Source of the DNA: an uncultured Bacteroidales bacterium
GTDB lineage: Bacteria; Bacteroidota; Bacteroidia; Bacteroidales; Muribaculaceae
Length of the DNA: 47,776 nt
Assembly (NCBI GenBank): GCA_902792435.1
Contig: CADAZN010000019.1
Location: 1 to 47,776 of the forward strand
Direction: 5' to 3'
The notes below the pieces were generated by a model. It ran no database searches, was not told the DNA's origin, and was given only the letters and a program-made list of their open reading frames with translations. The position numbers and the translations under genes are program-made. The stretch's first letter is position 1. Every line of letters begins with the position of its first letter. Positions 18,398 through 26,791 of the stretch are shown here, in pieces.

Positions 18398-18444
18398 AAG
18401 AATGCTCACAAACGCCGCGCGCGTGTGAGCATTCTTATTTTTTT
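18398..18444 (+). terminator. Rho-independent terminator of frr
   Basis: A perfect 13-bp stem (AAGAATGCTCACA / TGTGAGCATTCTT) with a GC-rich loop is followed by a T-rich run (ATTTTTTT). It lies about 50 bases after the frr stop. Confidence 0.88.
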
Positions 18445-18451
18445 AAATTGA

Positions 18452-18479
18452 GCTTAACTCAAAACTCTTAACTCTTAAC
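18452..18479. repeat. Degenerate heptamer array (AACTCTT family)
   Basis: Four 7-bp units read GCTTAAC, TCAAAAC, TCTTAAC, TCTTAAC on the plus strand, directly touching the stop codon of the LRR gene at 18480. They belong to the same AACTnTn family as the arrays at 4046 and 7920. Confidence 0.65.
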
Positions 18480-20492
18480 TTACCTGACAATCACCTTCTT
18501 GTTGCCCACGATGTAAATTCCAGCGGGCAGACCTTGTGTGGCCTCACTTGCGGGTATGTTCTGCCTTAGCAGTTGGCCTTGAGTGTTGTAGACGTTAACT
18601 GGGAGGTCGCTGTCGTCGTTGGTTATGTTTTCGATAGCGGTGTTTCCTATCAGGTTGATAGATTTCTCATGACGTCGGTAAACTTTTTCGTCTTGGTCGA
18701 CGAAGTTTATTTCTTTGAGGCTGATAATGTCGTCATCGCTCACCTTCTTGGTGCTCGAGATGTCGAGAGTGAGCAGAATGCCACTGTAGCCTTCGATGTC
18801 GTCGCCAACTGGCGAGAAGCAATAGATAGAGTAGTTGTTGGGTTCTTTCTCTATGAAATAAAGGTCATGACCAATGCATCGGCCTGATAGCTTGGCACTG
18901 TTAACTGACAGGTGACTAGGAGTGACGATGTCAAGCTGGAAAGCGGTGTAGTTGATAGTGTTTTCGAGCAAAATGTCGAGAGTGACCGATGTGTTGCTCT
19001 TTGCCACGCCATTGCCATCAATAAGGTCTTGGAAGTAGGTGCGATAGGGCTTGTAGAAAGGCTCAGTGCCATTGATGATGTTGTAGATGGAAACAATGTC
19101 GGCAACGTTTACTTCGCCATCACCGCTGACGTCGGTAAGATCGATGTTTATCCCTTGTGTATAGTTCTCGATTATGTAGCGTCTCTCGGCCTGAGCATCT
19201 TTGGCATTGACAAAACCGTCGCTGTTGACATCGCCTCGCAGCTGTGCGTTGCTTATGAGGAAGTTCATCCATTGATTGGCTGCAAGGTAGTCGTTGTAGC
19301 TAGCTTTGCTCACATAAAGATTGACTTCGCTCTGCTTTATTCCTGCCCAAACGTCATCGCCCAGCTCGGGAACCTCGATGGGCTTGCTGGTGATTTCGGT
19401 GAGTCCAATCATTCCTGCCATTGCCTTAGTGCCAATGTAGTAAACGTTGTTGGGCACAGTTATTGAGGAGTGCTGAGCTTGATTATAGAGAGCATAGTCA
19501 CCAATGTTTCCCAAATTCCTAGTCATGAACTGAGTGCCGCGCAGGTTGCTACATCCAGCAAGCATGTAGTCGGGCAAGTAGGTCAACGTTCTAGGCAACT
19601 CTAATTTATATAGGTAATTGTTGTAGAAGAATGTTCCCTCGTCGAGTTGCTTGACGTGAGCTGGCAGTTCCACTTCCATGAGGTGAGTTTTAGCCAGAGC
19701 CCATGCCCCTAGATGCTTGAGATGTGGCAACTTGTTGAAGTTGATTTCCTTTATCCTTGACTCATAGAAAGCTTTATCGCCTATGCTCTCGATTTGTGAG
19801 CCGTCCATGAAATTAATAGAACGCAGCATTTTGCAGTAGCTGAAAGCTCCGTCGCCAATTGCGTTGACTTTTGGCCCAATAGTCACCGACGAGAGATTGA
19901 CGCAGTCGGCAAACGCCTCATTGCCAATGCTGATGGGCACTGAAGTGTTGATAGTGATAGATGCTAGATAGGTGCAATGTGCAAAAGCTTTTGCACCCAA
20001 GTAGGAGATGTTTCCAGTGATTGAAACACTTTTGAGTTCACTGCAGCTATTAAAAGCGTCGTCGCCAATGCGTTGCAATGTTGATGGGAATGAAATGGCT
20101 TGGAGCCTTTTACAACCAGCCAGGGCAGCATAGTCGATAGCGACAATGTTGCTAGGCAGCACCACGTGCTTAAGCTTTATCATGCCCATCAGGGCCGCAT
20201 AGGGTAGAGTGTTGGCGGCATAATGGTAGCTGCCTGTTATAAGGCCATCTTCGACAGTGCTTTTGTATTCGGCAATGGTGGCGTTGGACAAGTCCAGGTT
20301 TTTGAGGAGCAAGAGTTCATCGTTGATGAACTTGAAGTCTCGTGCATCTATTGAACCAGTAATCGTTAAATCGGTGATGTAGTTATTATAGATGCGCGTG
20401 CTGAGCTTTCCAGCCGTGCTTTTAACAGTCACAGCGTGAATGTTAAATGCGGCTAAAAGTAGCAGGCCCAAAAGATATATCCTCTTGCCCAT
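18480..20492 (-). CDS. Secreted BspA-like LRR protein with dockerin-like domain and T9SS sorting domain
   Basis: 670 residues with a signal peptide (MGKRIYLLGLLLLAAFNIHA). Residues ~60-400 are BspA-type (LRR_5) repeats, e.g. AFNSCSELKSVSI, AFAHCTYLASITI and AFADCVNLSSVTI. An LRR cap (VPELGDDVWAGIKQ..LYVSKASYNDY) follows. Residues ~415-475 are a dockerin-like pair of calcium loops (GDVNSDGFVNAKD and DVSGDGEVNVADIVSIYNII). The C terminus (VYNTQGQLLRQN..GLPAGIYIVGNKKVIVR) is a type A T9SS sorting domain. It should be displayed on or released from the surface, perhaps for adhesion; the ligand is unknown. It is second in an operon with its paralogue, after a 15-bp gap. Confidence 0.88.
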   Translation of the reverse strand: MGKRIYLLGLLLLAAFNIHAVTVKSTAGKLSTRIYNNYITDLTITGSIDARDFKFINDELLLLKNLDLSNATIAEYKSTVEDGLITGSYHYAANTLPYAALMGMIKLKHVVLPSNIVAIDYAALAGCKRLQAISFPSTLQRIGDDAFNSCSELKSVSITGNISYLGAKAFAHCTYLASITINTSVPISIGNEAFADCVNLSSVTIGPKVNAIGDGAFSYCKMLRSINFMDGSQIESIGDKAFYESRIKEINFNKLPHLKHLGAWALAKTHLMEVELPAHVKQLDEGTFFYNNYLYKLELPRTLTYLPDYMLAGCSNLRGTQFMTRNLGNIGDYALYNQAQHSSITVPNNVYYIGTKAMAGMIGLTEITSKPIEVPELGDDVWAGIKQSEVNLYVSKASYNDYLAANQWMNFLISNAQLRGDVNSDGFVNAKDAQAERRYIIENYTQGINIDLTDVSGDGEVNVADIVSIYNIINGTEPFYKPYRTYFQDLIDGNGVAKSNTSVTLDILLENTINYTAFQLDIVTPSHLSVNSAKLSGRCIGHDLYFIEKEPNNYSIYCFSPVGDDIEGYSGILLTLDISSTKKVSDDDIISLKEINFVDQDEKVYRRHEKSINLIGNTAIENITNDDSDLPVNVYNTQGQLLRQNIPASEATQGLPAGIYIVGNKKVIVR

Positions 20493-20507
20493 GTGGAGGG
20501 AACGTGT

Positions 20508-22505
20508 TTATTTTACAATAACCTTCTTGCCGCCCACGATGTAGATTCCAGCGGGCAATCCTTGTGTGGCCTCGTTGCGCTCAACTTGCTTGCGCAGCAA
20601 CTGACCGTTCAAGTTATAAACATCGACTGGCCCGTCATTGATGCTGGCGTTGATGTCGCTCACACCAGTTGTAGTTCCCACAGCCACCGAGATTTCGTTG
20701 ATGAGGTGTGTTCTCTCGCTAGGCTCAACGGCGATGATGTTGTTGATTGTGATAAACTCATTGCCACCGAAGTCGTCGCCAGCTTTCACAATGATGTTGA
20801 GAATGTCACCTTCGTTGTCCTTCATTGCATTGCCGCTATGGATGAGAACTCTCCACTTGCCAGGCTCTATCTCGTTGAATCCCATTACCATGCCACTGGT
20901 GCGGCTAGTGGTAGTGACATTGTCAATCGAGAGACCTTGTGGCATTAACAAGTCGAGCTGCATTGCCGAGATCTCGGCAGAACTGTTGAGCTGCAGTTCC
21001 ATGTTGTGAGTCTCGCCAGTTTCAATGATGAAGTCTTGAGCATTCACCTTGTCGTTGCTGTCGTTGACCACTTGATTGCGGCCAGGAGCATTTCTGTTGC
21101 CAAGTAAGACGTTGTAGACTGCGGTGATGTCGGATGCAGTAATTTCACCGTCACCAGTCACGTCAGCAGTTTCCATATAGTCGGTTGACATGCCCAAGAG
21201 TATGTTATAGATAGCAGTAATGTCGGCTGCAGTAACAAATCCATCCTGGTTCACGTCGCCAAAGACGGGTTCTGGTCCATCCTCCCACTGAATGAGGAAG
21301 CGTGTCCACTGCAGAGCATTCATATAGGCTTCATGACTCTCTCTGGGAACGGTGAGAGGAATCGCGGGCTGCTTCACGCCAATCCACACCTCGTCGCCAA
21401 GCTCGGGCACCTCGGTTGCATCGCAAGAGAGCTCAAGAAGATTTATCATACCTGCCATTGCTCTATCGCCAATGAAGGTGAGAGTAGCTGGCAGTGATAA
21501 TTTGGATGGCAGAGAGTTGTAGAATGCATATCGTCCTATGTAGCTCACTTGAGTGTTGCTTGTCACATCATTGCCAACAGCAGTGCCAGCGAGCAACAGG
21601 TCGGCGATTGAGTCGGTTGCCTGGTTAGCAACAAAAGAAGTGAGGTCGGTAGCATAGTAGAATGCGCCTTTCTTCACTTGTGGGGTTGCCGCTAAGTTGG
21701 CGCTAACCTGCTTGGACTGTGCAAAAGCCCACTCGTCAACTTTTTGTAGACCAGATGCTTGCTCAAAATTGAAATCAGCCAACGCCGATCCCACAAAAGC
21801 TTCCTTTCCAATGTAAGTCAAGTTGTTGTTGCCGCTTGTGAAGTTGAGGCTGTTCAGTTGTGTTGTGCCTTTGAATGCTCTTTCACCAATTGAATTTACG
21901 TTGCCAAGGTTGACTGTGTTAAGATTGGAGCAATATTCAAAGGCGCTCTCAGGAATGTCAATGTTGTTAGTGGTAACGATAGTGGCACTTGTGAGGCTGG
22001 GAATATTGTAAAAGACTCCTTTTCCCAGATGCTTCAAGCCCTCGGGCAGCACAACTGTGCTCAGTTGCGTGTCGGAGAATGCATAGGCAGCAATAGAGTC
22101 GAGAGTCTCGGGGAAATTGAATTCAGCCAACGACTCACATCCAGCAAATGCAGCCATGCCTATCGACTTGAGGTTGGATGGAAGTGTCACTTGTGTTATT
22201 TTCTTGCCAAAGAAAGCCATGGCTGGTATAGAGTTCTCGGGGAACCTTACCTCATTGTTTAGCAAAGGCTTGTTGTTGCTGTAGACCACAATCTCCACAC
22301 CGCTCAGGTTGATGCTTGTGAGTAGCTCGAGCTTATCGGCGATAAACTTGAAATCTCGTGCATCCATTTGACCGGTGATAGTTAATGCTTCCACACGAGG
22401 GTTGTCAACGAGATTGCTGAGGTTGCCAGGTGTGCATTCCACAACATCTGCCCAACTTATTAATGCGCTAGCCATTAGGGCTATAGAGAGCAAGAATTTC
22501 TTCAT
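20508..22505 (-). CDS. Secreted BspA-like LRR protein with dockerin-like domain and T9SS sorting domain (paralogue)
   Basis: 665 residues with a signal peptide (MKKFLLSIALMASALISWA). Same domain order as its downstream neighbour: LRR_5 repeats (AFAGCESLAEFNF, AFEYCSNLNTVNL, AFKGTTQLNSLNF), a VPELGDEVWIGVKQ cap, a two-loop dockerin-like domain (GDVNQDGFVTAADITAIYNILLG, DVTGDGEITASDITAVYNVLLG), a cohesin-like beta region (MQLDLLMPQGLSI), and a T9SS sorting domain ending GLPAGIYIVGGKKVIVK. The two proteins arose by tandem duplication, with the ends closest at DNA level. No convincing promoter was found in the 199-bp gap shared with the rightward small gene. Confidence 0.88.
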   Translation of the reverse strand: MKKFLLSIALMASALISWADVVECTPGNLSNLVDNPRVEALTITGQMDARDFKFIADKLELLTSINLSGVEIVVYSNNKPLLNNEVRFPENSIPAMAFFGKKITQVTLPSNLKSIGMAAFAGCESLAEFNFPETLDSIAAYAFSDTQLSTVVLPEGLKHLGKGVFYNIPSLTSATIVTTNNIDIPESAFEYCSNLNTVNLGNVNSIGERAFKGTTQLNSLNFTSGNNNLTYIGKEAFVGSALADFNFEQASGLQKVDEWAFAQSKQVSANLAATPQVKKGAFYYATDLTSFVANQATDSIADLLLAGTAVGNDVTSNTQVSYIGRYAFYNSLPSKLSLPATLTFIGDRAMAGMINLLELSCDATEVPELGDEVWIGVKQPAIPLTVPRESHEAYMNALQWTRFLIQWEDGPEPVFGDVNQDGFVTAADITAIYNILLGMSTDYMETADVTGDGEITASDITAVYNVLLGNRNAPGRNQVVNDSNDKVNAQDFIIETGETHNMELQLNSSAEISAMQLDLLMPQGLSIDNVTTTSRTSGMVMGFNEIEPGKWRVLIHSGNAMKDNEGDILNIIVKAGDDFGGNEFITINNIIAVEPSERTHLINEISVAVGTTTGVSDINASINDGPVDVYNLNGQLLRKQVERNEATQGLPAGIYIVGGKKVIVK

Positions 22506-22654
22506 GACTTTATATTTTCAGTTCTTTTATTTTTCGTGGTTAATATAAGGGCATAATTTGCCTTATAGAATTAAACGTATGGCATAGTTATTTTATTATA
22601 TATAATATAAAAATAATTACACGTGATTAGTAAAAACAAATATTTTAAAGTGGT

Positions 22655-22670
22655 TGGCACGGTTTTTGCT
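22655..22670 (+). promoter_or_regulatory. Sigma-54 (RpoN) type promoter
   Basis: TTGGCACGGTTTTTGCT (22654-22670) matches YTGGCACG-N4-TTGCW exactly, with the invariant GG and GC ten bases apart. The start point would be near 22681, about 24 bases before the small gene's ATG. It is the only full match I noticed in the window. Confidence 0.65.
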
Positions 22671-22704
22671 GGCTTTCTTGTGATGTTAATTAAATTCAAG
22701 TGCT

Positions 22705-22887
22705 ATGAAAAAATCAAAGACAACCAAGAGCAACGCGATGGACAAGATTATCAAGATGATATCGCGCGATGAGCAGATGGAGCGCAATGGAGGCGGCCAG
22801 TGGGTGGCCACGCACCGCGTCCACAAGTCAAAGAAGCAATACTCCCGCAAGCGCTTCAAGCAAGAAACCAAGCGAGAGATTGATTAA
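22705..22887 (+). CDS. Small basic protein of unknown function
   Basis: 60 residues, strongly basic (many Lys/Arg), no signal peptide or membrane segment. I do not recognise the family. The conserved-looking core is ISRDEQMERNGGGQWV followed by THRVHKSKKQYSRKRFK. The same core recurs at 28108-28242 with one substitution over 34 residues, which supports it being a real coding sequence. The charge suggests nucleic-acid or ribosome association, but that is only inference. The start is fixed by the ATG placed 24 bases after the predicted sigma-54 start point. An AATGCNT heptamer array follows the stop. Confidence 0.65.
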   Translation: MKKSKTTKSNAMDKIIKMISRDEQMERNGGGQWVATHRVHKSKKQYSRKRFKQETKREID

Positions 22888-22889
22888 TG

Positions 22890-22917
22890 AATGCATAATG
22901 CTTAATGCATAATTAGT
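22890..22917. repeat. Heptamer array AATGCAT/AATGCTT after the small basic gene
   Basis: AATGCAT, AATGCTT, AATGCAT, AATTAGT follow one another three bases after the stop codon. The rest of the stretch up to 23077 holds a short TCTGCTT/AAGCAGA hairpin (about 22949-22967) and no gene I can support. Confidence 0.55.
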
Positions 22918-23077
22918 TTGCGTCAGCTTGGTATTGTCCCTCGCAGGTTTTCTGCTTCGTAAGCAGACACACCCTCATAAGTTTTTATTGGTGTCAATTT
23001 TCAGCAGAAAGCCAAAAGACTATGAATTCTTATTTAAAAGATGCCAGAGGCAATGCAGTTTGCCTAGCCCATGCAAA

Positions 23078-23115
23078 CATCAAGCACCGTGATGAGTTAA
23101 TCACGGTGCTTGATG
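23078..23115. terminator. 15-bp perfect hairpin, probable bidirectional terminator
   Basis: CATCAAGCACCGTGA pairs perfectly with TCACGGTGCTTGATG around an 8-nt loop. It lies 32 bases past the stop of the leftward Sel1 gene and downstream of the rightward small gene. Neither side has a long T run, so termination strength is uncertain. Confidence 0.6.
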
Positions 23116-23146
23116 TAATTATTCCATAAAGTAATCATAAAATTAC

Positions 23147-24124
23147 TTACTGCCTATAATAGACATAAGTGTCGTCTTGAGTGAATGAATTACCAGTGAA
23201 TACTAAGATGTGAATAGCATGAGCATCATAAACTTTTATCTTGTTTTTGCCCAAATAATACACACCTAAGCTTTCCCATGCCATGCCAGAGCCGTTTCTG
23301 AACCAGCCGTTGCCATTGCTATCAAACTTGAATTGAGTGTAGGAGTTACGACAAGTCCATACACCGGCAAAGTTGCGCATTGTCTCATTATAAACTTGTC
23401 GATTTTGTTCCCTCTCTTTTTGATGATATTCCTCCCAATATTTTGCATCTTCTATTGCTTCAGCAACCTCTTTATTTTTATACTTAGCCTCAACATCTCC
23501 TGTGTTGGCTGCTTTTTTGTACCAAATTTGCGCCTCATTGAGATCTCCTTTTGATTCATAATATTTGGCTAATAAGAACATTGATTTCATGTTTCCTTTA
23601 TTAGCGTCTTTTTCAACAAGGGATAAAGCGAATTCTCCATTTAAGTCCATACACTTAAATGCCTTATTAGGATCAATATTTATGGCTTTTTGATACCAAT
23701 TAGCTGCTTCTTCCAAATCTTTCCTAACAGTATAACCACGTTCATACATGCGCCCCAAACCAACCATTGCATGAACGTTATTGCTATCAATATATTTAAG
23801 ATAGGTGTTTAACGACCCCATGCCATCTTTATAATCAGCATTTTCATCGGCTTCGTTTAGCTCTTTTTCTATAGCAATAGCATTTTGGGCTTCTTTGGTG
23901 CAACCAGGACTGGTTTCCTCAGCTTTCTTTAGCCAAGAATCAGCAAGAGATTGATTGTCTTTGGATCTATAATATTGGGCGAGTTCAATCATTGCCTGTG
24001 GATCGCCATTATATGCCCGTTGCCTTATAGACTGTAAATTTTCGGTTTGAGAAAACAGGTTAAAACTTGTCATCAAAAGCATTAAGCAAGTGATAATGGC
24101 AGTAATATTTTTATTCAAAATCAT
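23147..24124 (-). CDS. Secreted Sel1/TPR-repeat protein with C-terminal beta domain
   Basis: 325 residues. The signal peptide ends around FNLFSQ (residue ~26). Residues ~30-215 are Sel1-like repeats: NGDPQAMIELAQYYRS, NNVHAMVGLGRMYERGYTVRKDLEEAANWYQKA and KGNMKSMFLLAKYYESKGDLNEAQIWYKKA. Such solenoids bind proteins. The last ~75 residues (FAGVWTCRNSYTQFKFD to FTQDDTYVYYRQ) look like a small beta-sheet domain of lipocalin-like appearance; I cannot name it. It follows the TonB-C/Sel1 gene by 20 bp, so the two are one operon. Confidence 0.8.
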   Translation of the reverse strand: MILNKNITAIITCLMLLMTSFNLFSQTENLQSIRQRAYNGDPQAMIELAQYYRSKDNQSLADSWLKKAEETSPGCTKEAQNAIAIEKELNEADENADYKDGMGSLNTYLKYIDSNNVHAMVGLGRMYERGYTVRKDLEEAANWYQKAINIDPNKAFKCMDLNGEFALSLVEKDANKGNMKSMFLLAKYYESKGDLNEAQIWYKKAANTGDVEAKYKNKEVAEAIEDAKYWEEYHQKEREQNRQVYNETMRNFAGVWTCRNSYTQFKFDSNGNGWFRNGSGMAWESLGVYYLGKNKIKVYDAHAIHILVFTGNSFTQDDTYVYYRQ

Positions 24125-24144
24125 ATTATTTGAGTTTTTCAGGA

Positions 24145-25845
24145 TTAATGAAGCATCCTATGTTCATATATCTCTATCGCTTCTTCTATGCCTGCTTCAG
24201 TTTGAGCCTTTAATAAAGAAGAGTCAACGTCAGTACCTAAGTGACCTCCAATACAGTAACGTGAATCTTGTATTGCGACATCTTTATAGTGCTGAAACTC
24301 TAAAAGAATAGTGGATTCTACTAGATTAGCATAAAAAGGATGATCTCTAAAAGTACAATTTAATTCGAGCCCGTTTTGCCCAATAGGGAGCCAATTTAAT
24401 AGTTCATTTAATTTTATTTCTCTTTCGCTTAGCAAGTAAATTGTCTCATCTTTATCGGTAAATTCATACCTGATAATTTTATTTATATCGTACCAAATGG
24501 TTCTCTTATAATCTTCATCGACTGGCACATCAACCCATTTGCCTTTTGAATACCGTAACGCATAATGTTCATCGTCAAAGCAGATTTCTTCATATCTCAT
24601 ATTATCATCTTCACCAGGTCCATATTTATAATTATAAATACTAGTGCAATAAAGTGGATTTCCAGCCAAATCGGTTATTATTTGCGAACCCATATCTAAT
24701 TGATTAACTTTATTTATTTCCTTTTGATATTTCTTTTTTAATATCTTATGTTGTTCTGCATATTTATATTCGGGATGTTCAGTAATAATTTTCATAACGC
24801 TTGATGTGCTGTTTCTGCCAGCAAATCTTAATTCCATTGCCTTTTGGCCTGCTTCTTCATACCCCATTACCCATGCCAAGCAATAATATTGAAAAGCTCT
24901 TGTAAGATGCAAATCTTTCAGAAAGGTTTCGGCAGCCTTATAATATATGTAGCCATCGTAACTCCAAATTGCGTGATAACCTATCCAGCCATTGCCATTC
25001 AAAAATTCAAAATAAGCTTTTGCATAAGGATTGTTCTTGACTTGAGTTAAAAGTTGCATTGCTTTTATTTTGTTTTTTTCAACACCAATTCCTTCGGCAT
25101 AACAGCGACCCAAAAGAGCTATGCCGTCCTCATTACCAATTTCGGCGAGCTTTTCTGCCAACTGGAAAGCCATATCTGGGTCCTTTTGAACGCCGCCAAT
25201 GCCATCGGCTGCAAAACGAGCTATATGAAACATCGCTTCAGGATCGTCATTTTTCAACTCTGCAAGATAATAATCAATACCCTTAGAAAGTGAGCCGCCC
25301 TTGAGAGGATTGTATTCATCTCTTAAATAGCTTGAATAAGAAGGTTTTTTATGTGATGTGCTCTCAGCCACTAAATCGTCAGAATCATTGGAGATGTTCT
25401 CGTTTTCGGTAAGTGTAAATGTAAATGGCAGAGTGTACCATACTCGCACTGGATCACCATTTTCATTACGACCAGGAGAGAATTTAGGCAGAGACTTGCA
25501 GACGCGCATTGCCTCATTGTCAAGATTCTTGTCTGCACCACGTACAATCTGAATCTCACCAATTCTACCATCTTTCTCAATAACGAATTTAACGACAACC
25601 TGACCCTGGATATTGTTGTCGGCTGCACGTTGGGGATATCTCATATTTCGTCCACAATATTCATATAGCGCCTTTTCACCACCTGGAAACGATGGCATTT
25701 GAGCCGCAGTAGTAAACACCTCATCACCTCTTGGGATAGATTCAGCTATATTAGATTCATAATTCTCATGCGCTATTGTTTTTATTGATGTTATTTGTAA
25801 CATCACGACAAATAGTAGCAATAATTGTTTGATTTTCATTTTCAT
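24145..25845 (-). CDS. TonB C-terminal-domain / Sel1-repeat fusion protein
   Basis: 566 residues. A signal peptide (MKMKIKQLLLLFVVMLQITSIKTIA) is followed at residues ~50-145 by a TonB C-terminal domain: FPGGEKALYEYCGRNMRYP, then QGQVVVKFVIEKDGRIGEIQ and NEAMRVCKSLPKFSPG. Sel1 repeats follow (PEAMFHIARFAADGIGGVQKDP, GIALLGRCYAEGIGVEKNKIKAMQLL), then ~200 residues I do not recognise. There is no long periplasm-spanning linker before the TonB domain and it is near the mature N terminus, so it is not a normal energy transducer. It probably serves as a periplasmic binding module. It leads the operon with the next Sel1 protein. Confidence 0.8.
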   Translation of the reverse strand: MKMKIKQLLLLFVVMLQITSIKTIAHENYESNIAESIPRGDEVFTTAAQMPSFPGGEKALYEYCGRNMRYPQRAADNNIQGQVVVKFVIEKDGRIGEIQIVRGADKNLDNEAMRVCKSLPKFSPGRNENGDPVRVWYTLPFTFTLTENENISNDSDDLVAESTSHKKPSYSSYLRDEYNPLKGGSLSKGIDYYLAELKNDDPEAMFHIARFAADGIGGVQKDPDMAFQLAEKLAEIGNEDGIALLGRCYAEGIGVEKNKIKAMQLLTQVKNNPYAKAYFEFLNGNGWIGYHAIWSYDGYIYYKAAETFLKDLHLTRAFQYYCLAWVMGYEEAGQKAMELRFAGRNSTSSVMKIITEHPEYKYAEQHKILKKKYQKEINKVNQLDMGSQIITDLAGNPLYCTSIYNYKYGPGEDDNMRYEEICFDDEHYALRYSKGKWVDVPVDEDYKRTIWYDINKIIRYEFTDKDETIYLLSEREIKLNELLNWLPIGQNGLELNCTFRDHPFYANLVESTILLEFQHYKDVAIQDSRYCIGGHLGTDVDSSLLKAQTEAGIEEAIEIYEHRMLH

Positions 25846-25903
25846 TTTGTTTATGTTTTAGATTAATATTATGATTTTTGCTATGTTGTTTATGCTAATT
25901 ATG

Positions 25904-25911
25904 CAAATATA
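25904..25911 (-). promoter_or_regulatory. Putative -7 box for the TonB-C/Sel1 operon
   Basis: TATATTTG on the minus strand fits TAnnTTTG about 60 bases before the start codon. A -33 TTTG at the proper distance is missing. Confidence 0.35.
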
Positions 25912-26061
25912 TAATAAGGCGTTAAAAAGGTTGGATTTCATCTTATTTCTTGTTTTTGATAGAACATTTCATAATATTTCATTTAATGTATATTAAGAAA
26001 ATTCATTATGAATTTTAGGTATGTTAACAGTTTGCCATGGAAAAGGATGGAGTGTTTTAGT

Positions 26062-26069
26062 TACATTTG
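26062..26069 (+). promoter_or_regulatory. Putative -7 box for the HTH-like gene
   Basis: TACATTTG fits TAnnTTTG and lies 19 bases before the ATG, so the transcript would have a very short leader. The nearest upstream TTTG (26031) is 27 bases away, too far for a standard -33 box. Confidence 0.4.
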
Positions 26070-26088
26070 CAATAAAAATCAAGAATAA

Positions 26089-26685
26089 ATGGCAGGCAAC
26101 GGAAAAGATGTAATAGTGACGCTGCGTCGGGCTGTTGAGCATCGCCTAGGACATGGCGTGAGCAGTCCCAACCAATTCAAGGAATTGGGCACGGAGATAG
26201 AGCGTTGCACGGGTCGCTCAGTGAGCGTGAGCACGCTGATGCGCCTGTGGGGTTACGTGAACAGTGATGTAAATCCCAACGTGACAACCCTCGACACGCT
26301 GGCAGCTTATGCTGGCTTTCGCGACTATGCGTCAATTACGACCGGTTTTGATGATGAGAATGGAAGCGACGATGTGATGACGGGTCACATTAACGTTGAC
26401 GAGGAACTGAAAGCGCGCGACCATGTGATGTTGCGGTGGCAGCCAGGCAGGGAGTGCCTGGTGCGCTACATGGGTGGCGGCCAGTGGGTGGTAGAGCGCA
26501 GTGAGCGCACAAAGCTTGTCGTGGGCGACACGTTCACGTGCCACCTGATGGTTCAGGGGCATCCGCTCTACCTCGACAATCTGGTGCACTGCTCGCAGGA
26601 CCCTCGCTGCTATGTGTGCGGCACGAACCATGGTGTGCACTATGAGGTCATCAAAGCCGACGAGGTTTGCGATACTCAAGATTAA
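26089..26685 (+). CDS. Putative HTH-like DNA-binding protein
   Basis: 198 residues, no signal peptide. The N-terminal ~85 residues, with FKELGTEIERCTGRSVSVS, TLMRLWGYVN and TLDTLAAYAGFRDYASI, resemble a helix-turn-helix-like domain found in many Bacteroidota proteins, in which a resistant-to-annotation 'LxxxI...TLxRxWG...TLDxLAxYxGF' pattern recurs. Residues ~105-190 are a separate beta-rich domain with LRWQPGRECLVRYMGGGQWVVERSE and CYVCGTNHGVHYEV; it has four cysteines, two of them in a CYVC pair. I cannot name a DNA target. It lies upstream of a receptor-like kinase and is a candidate partner or substrate of it. Confidence 0.65.
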   Translation: MAGNGKDVIVTLRRAVEHRLGHGVSSPNQFKELGTEIERCTGRSVSVSTLMRLWGYVNSDVNPNVTTLDTLAAYAGFRDYASITTGFDDENGSDDVMTGHINVDEELKARDHVMLRWQPGRECLVRYMGGGQWVVERSERTKLVVGDTFTCHLMVQGHPLYLDNLVHCSQDPRCYVCGTNHGVHYEVIKADEVCDTQD

Positions 26686-26697
26686 TCACTACCTTTG
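26666..26697 (+). promoter_or_regulatory. Bacteroidetes-type promoter of the kinase gene
   Basis: TTTG (26666-26669), a 20-bp spacer and TACCTTTG (26690-26697) match the consensus exactly. The -33 box and most of the spacer lie inside the end of the HTH-like ORF, so the kinase can be transcribed independently. The leader would be about 88 nt. Confidence 0.65.
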
Positions 26698-26791
26698 CCA
26701 ATTCAACGCACAATTCATTATAGACATAATGCACAATTGGGTTGCGCATCCCTAAATTTCTAGGGAATATAACAAGAATCACTGATAGATT

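Noticed and set aside
22921-23077. Possible riboswitch or small RNA with the TCTGCTT/AAGCAGA hairpin
   Set aside because: One short hairpin, no recognised aptamer core and no T run; not enough to support a call.
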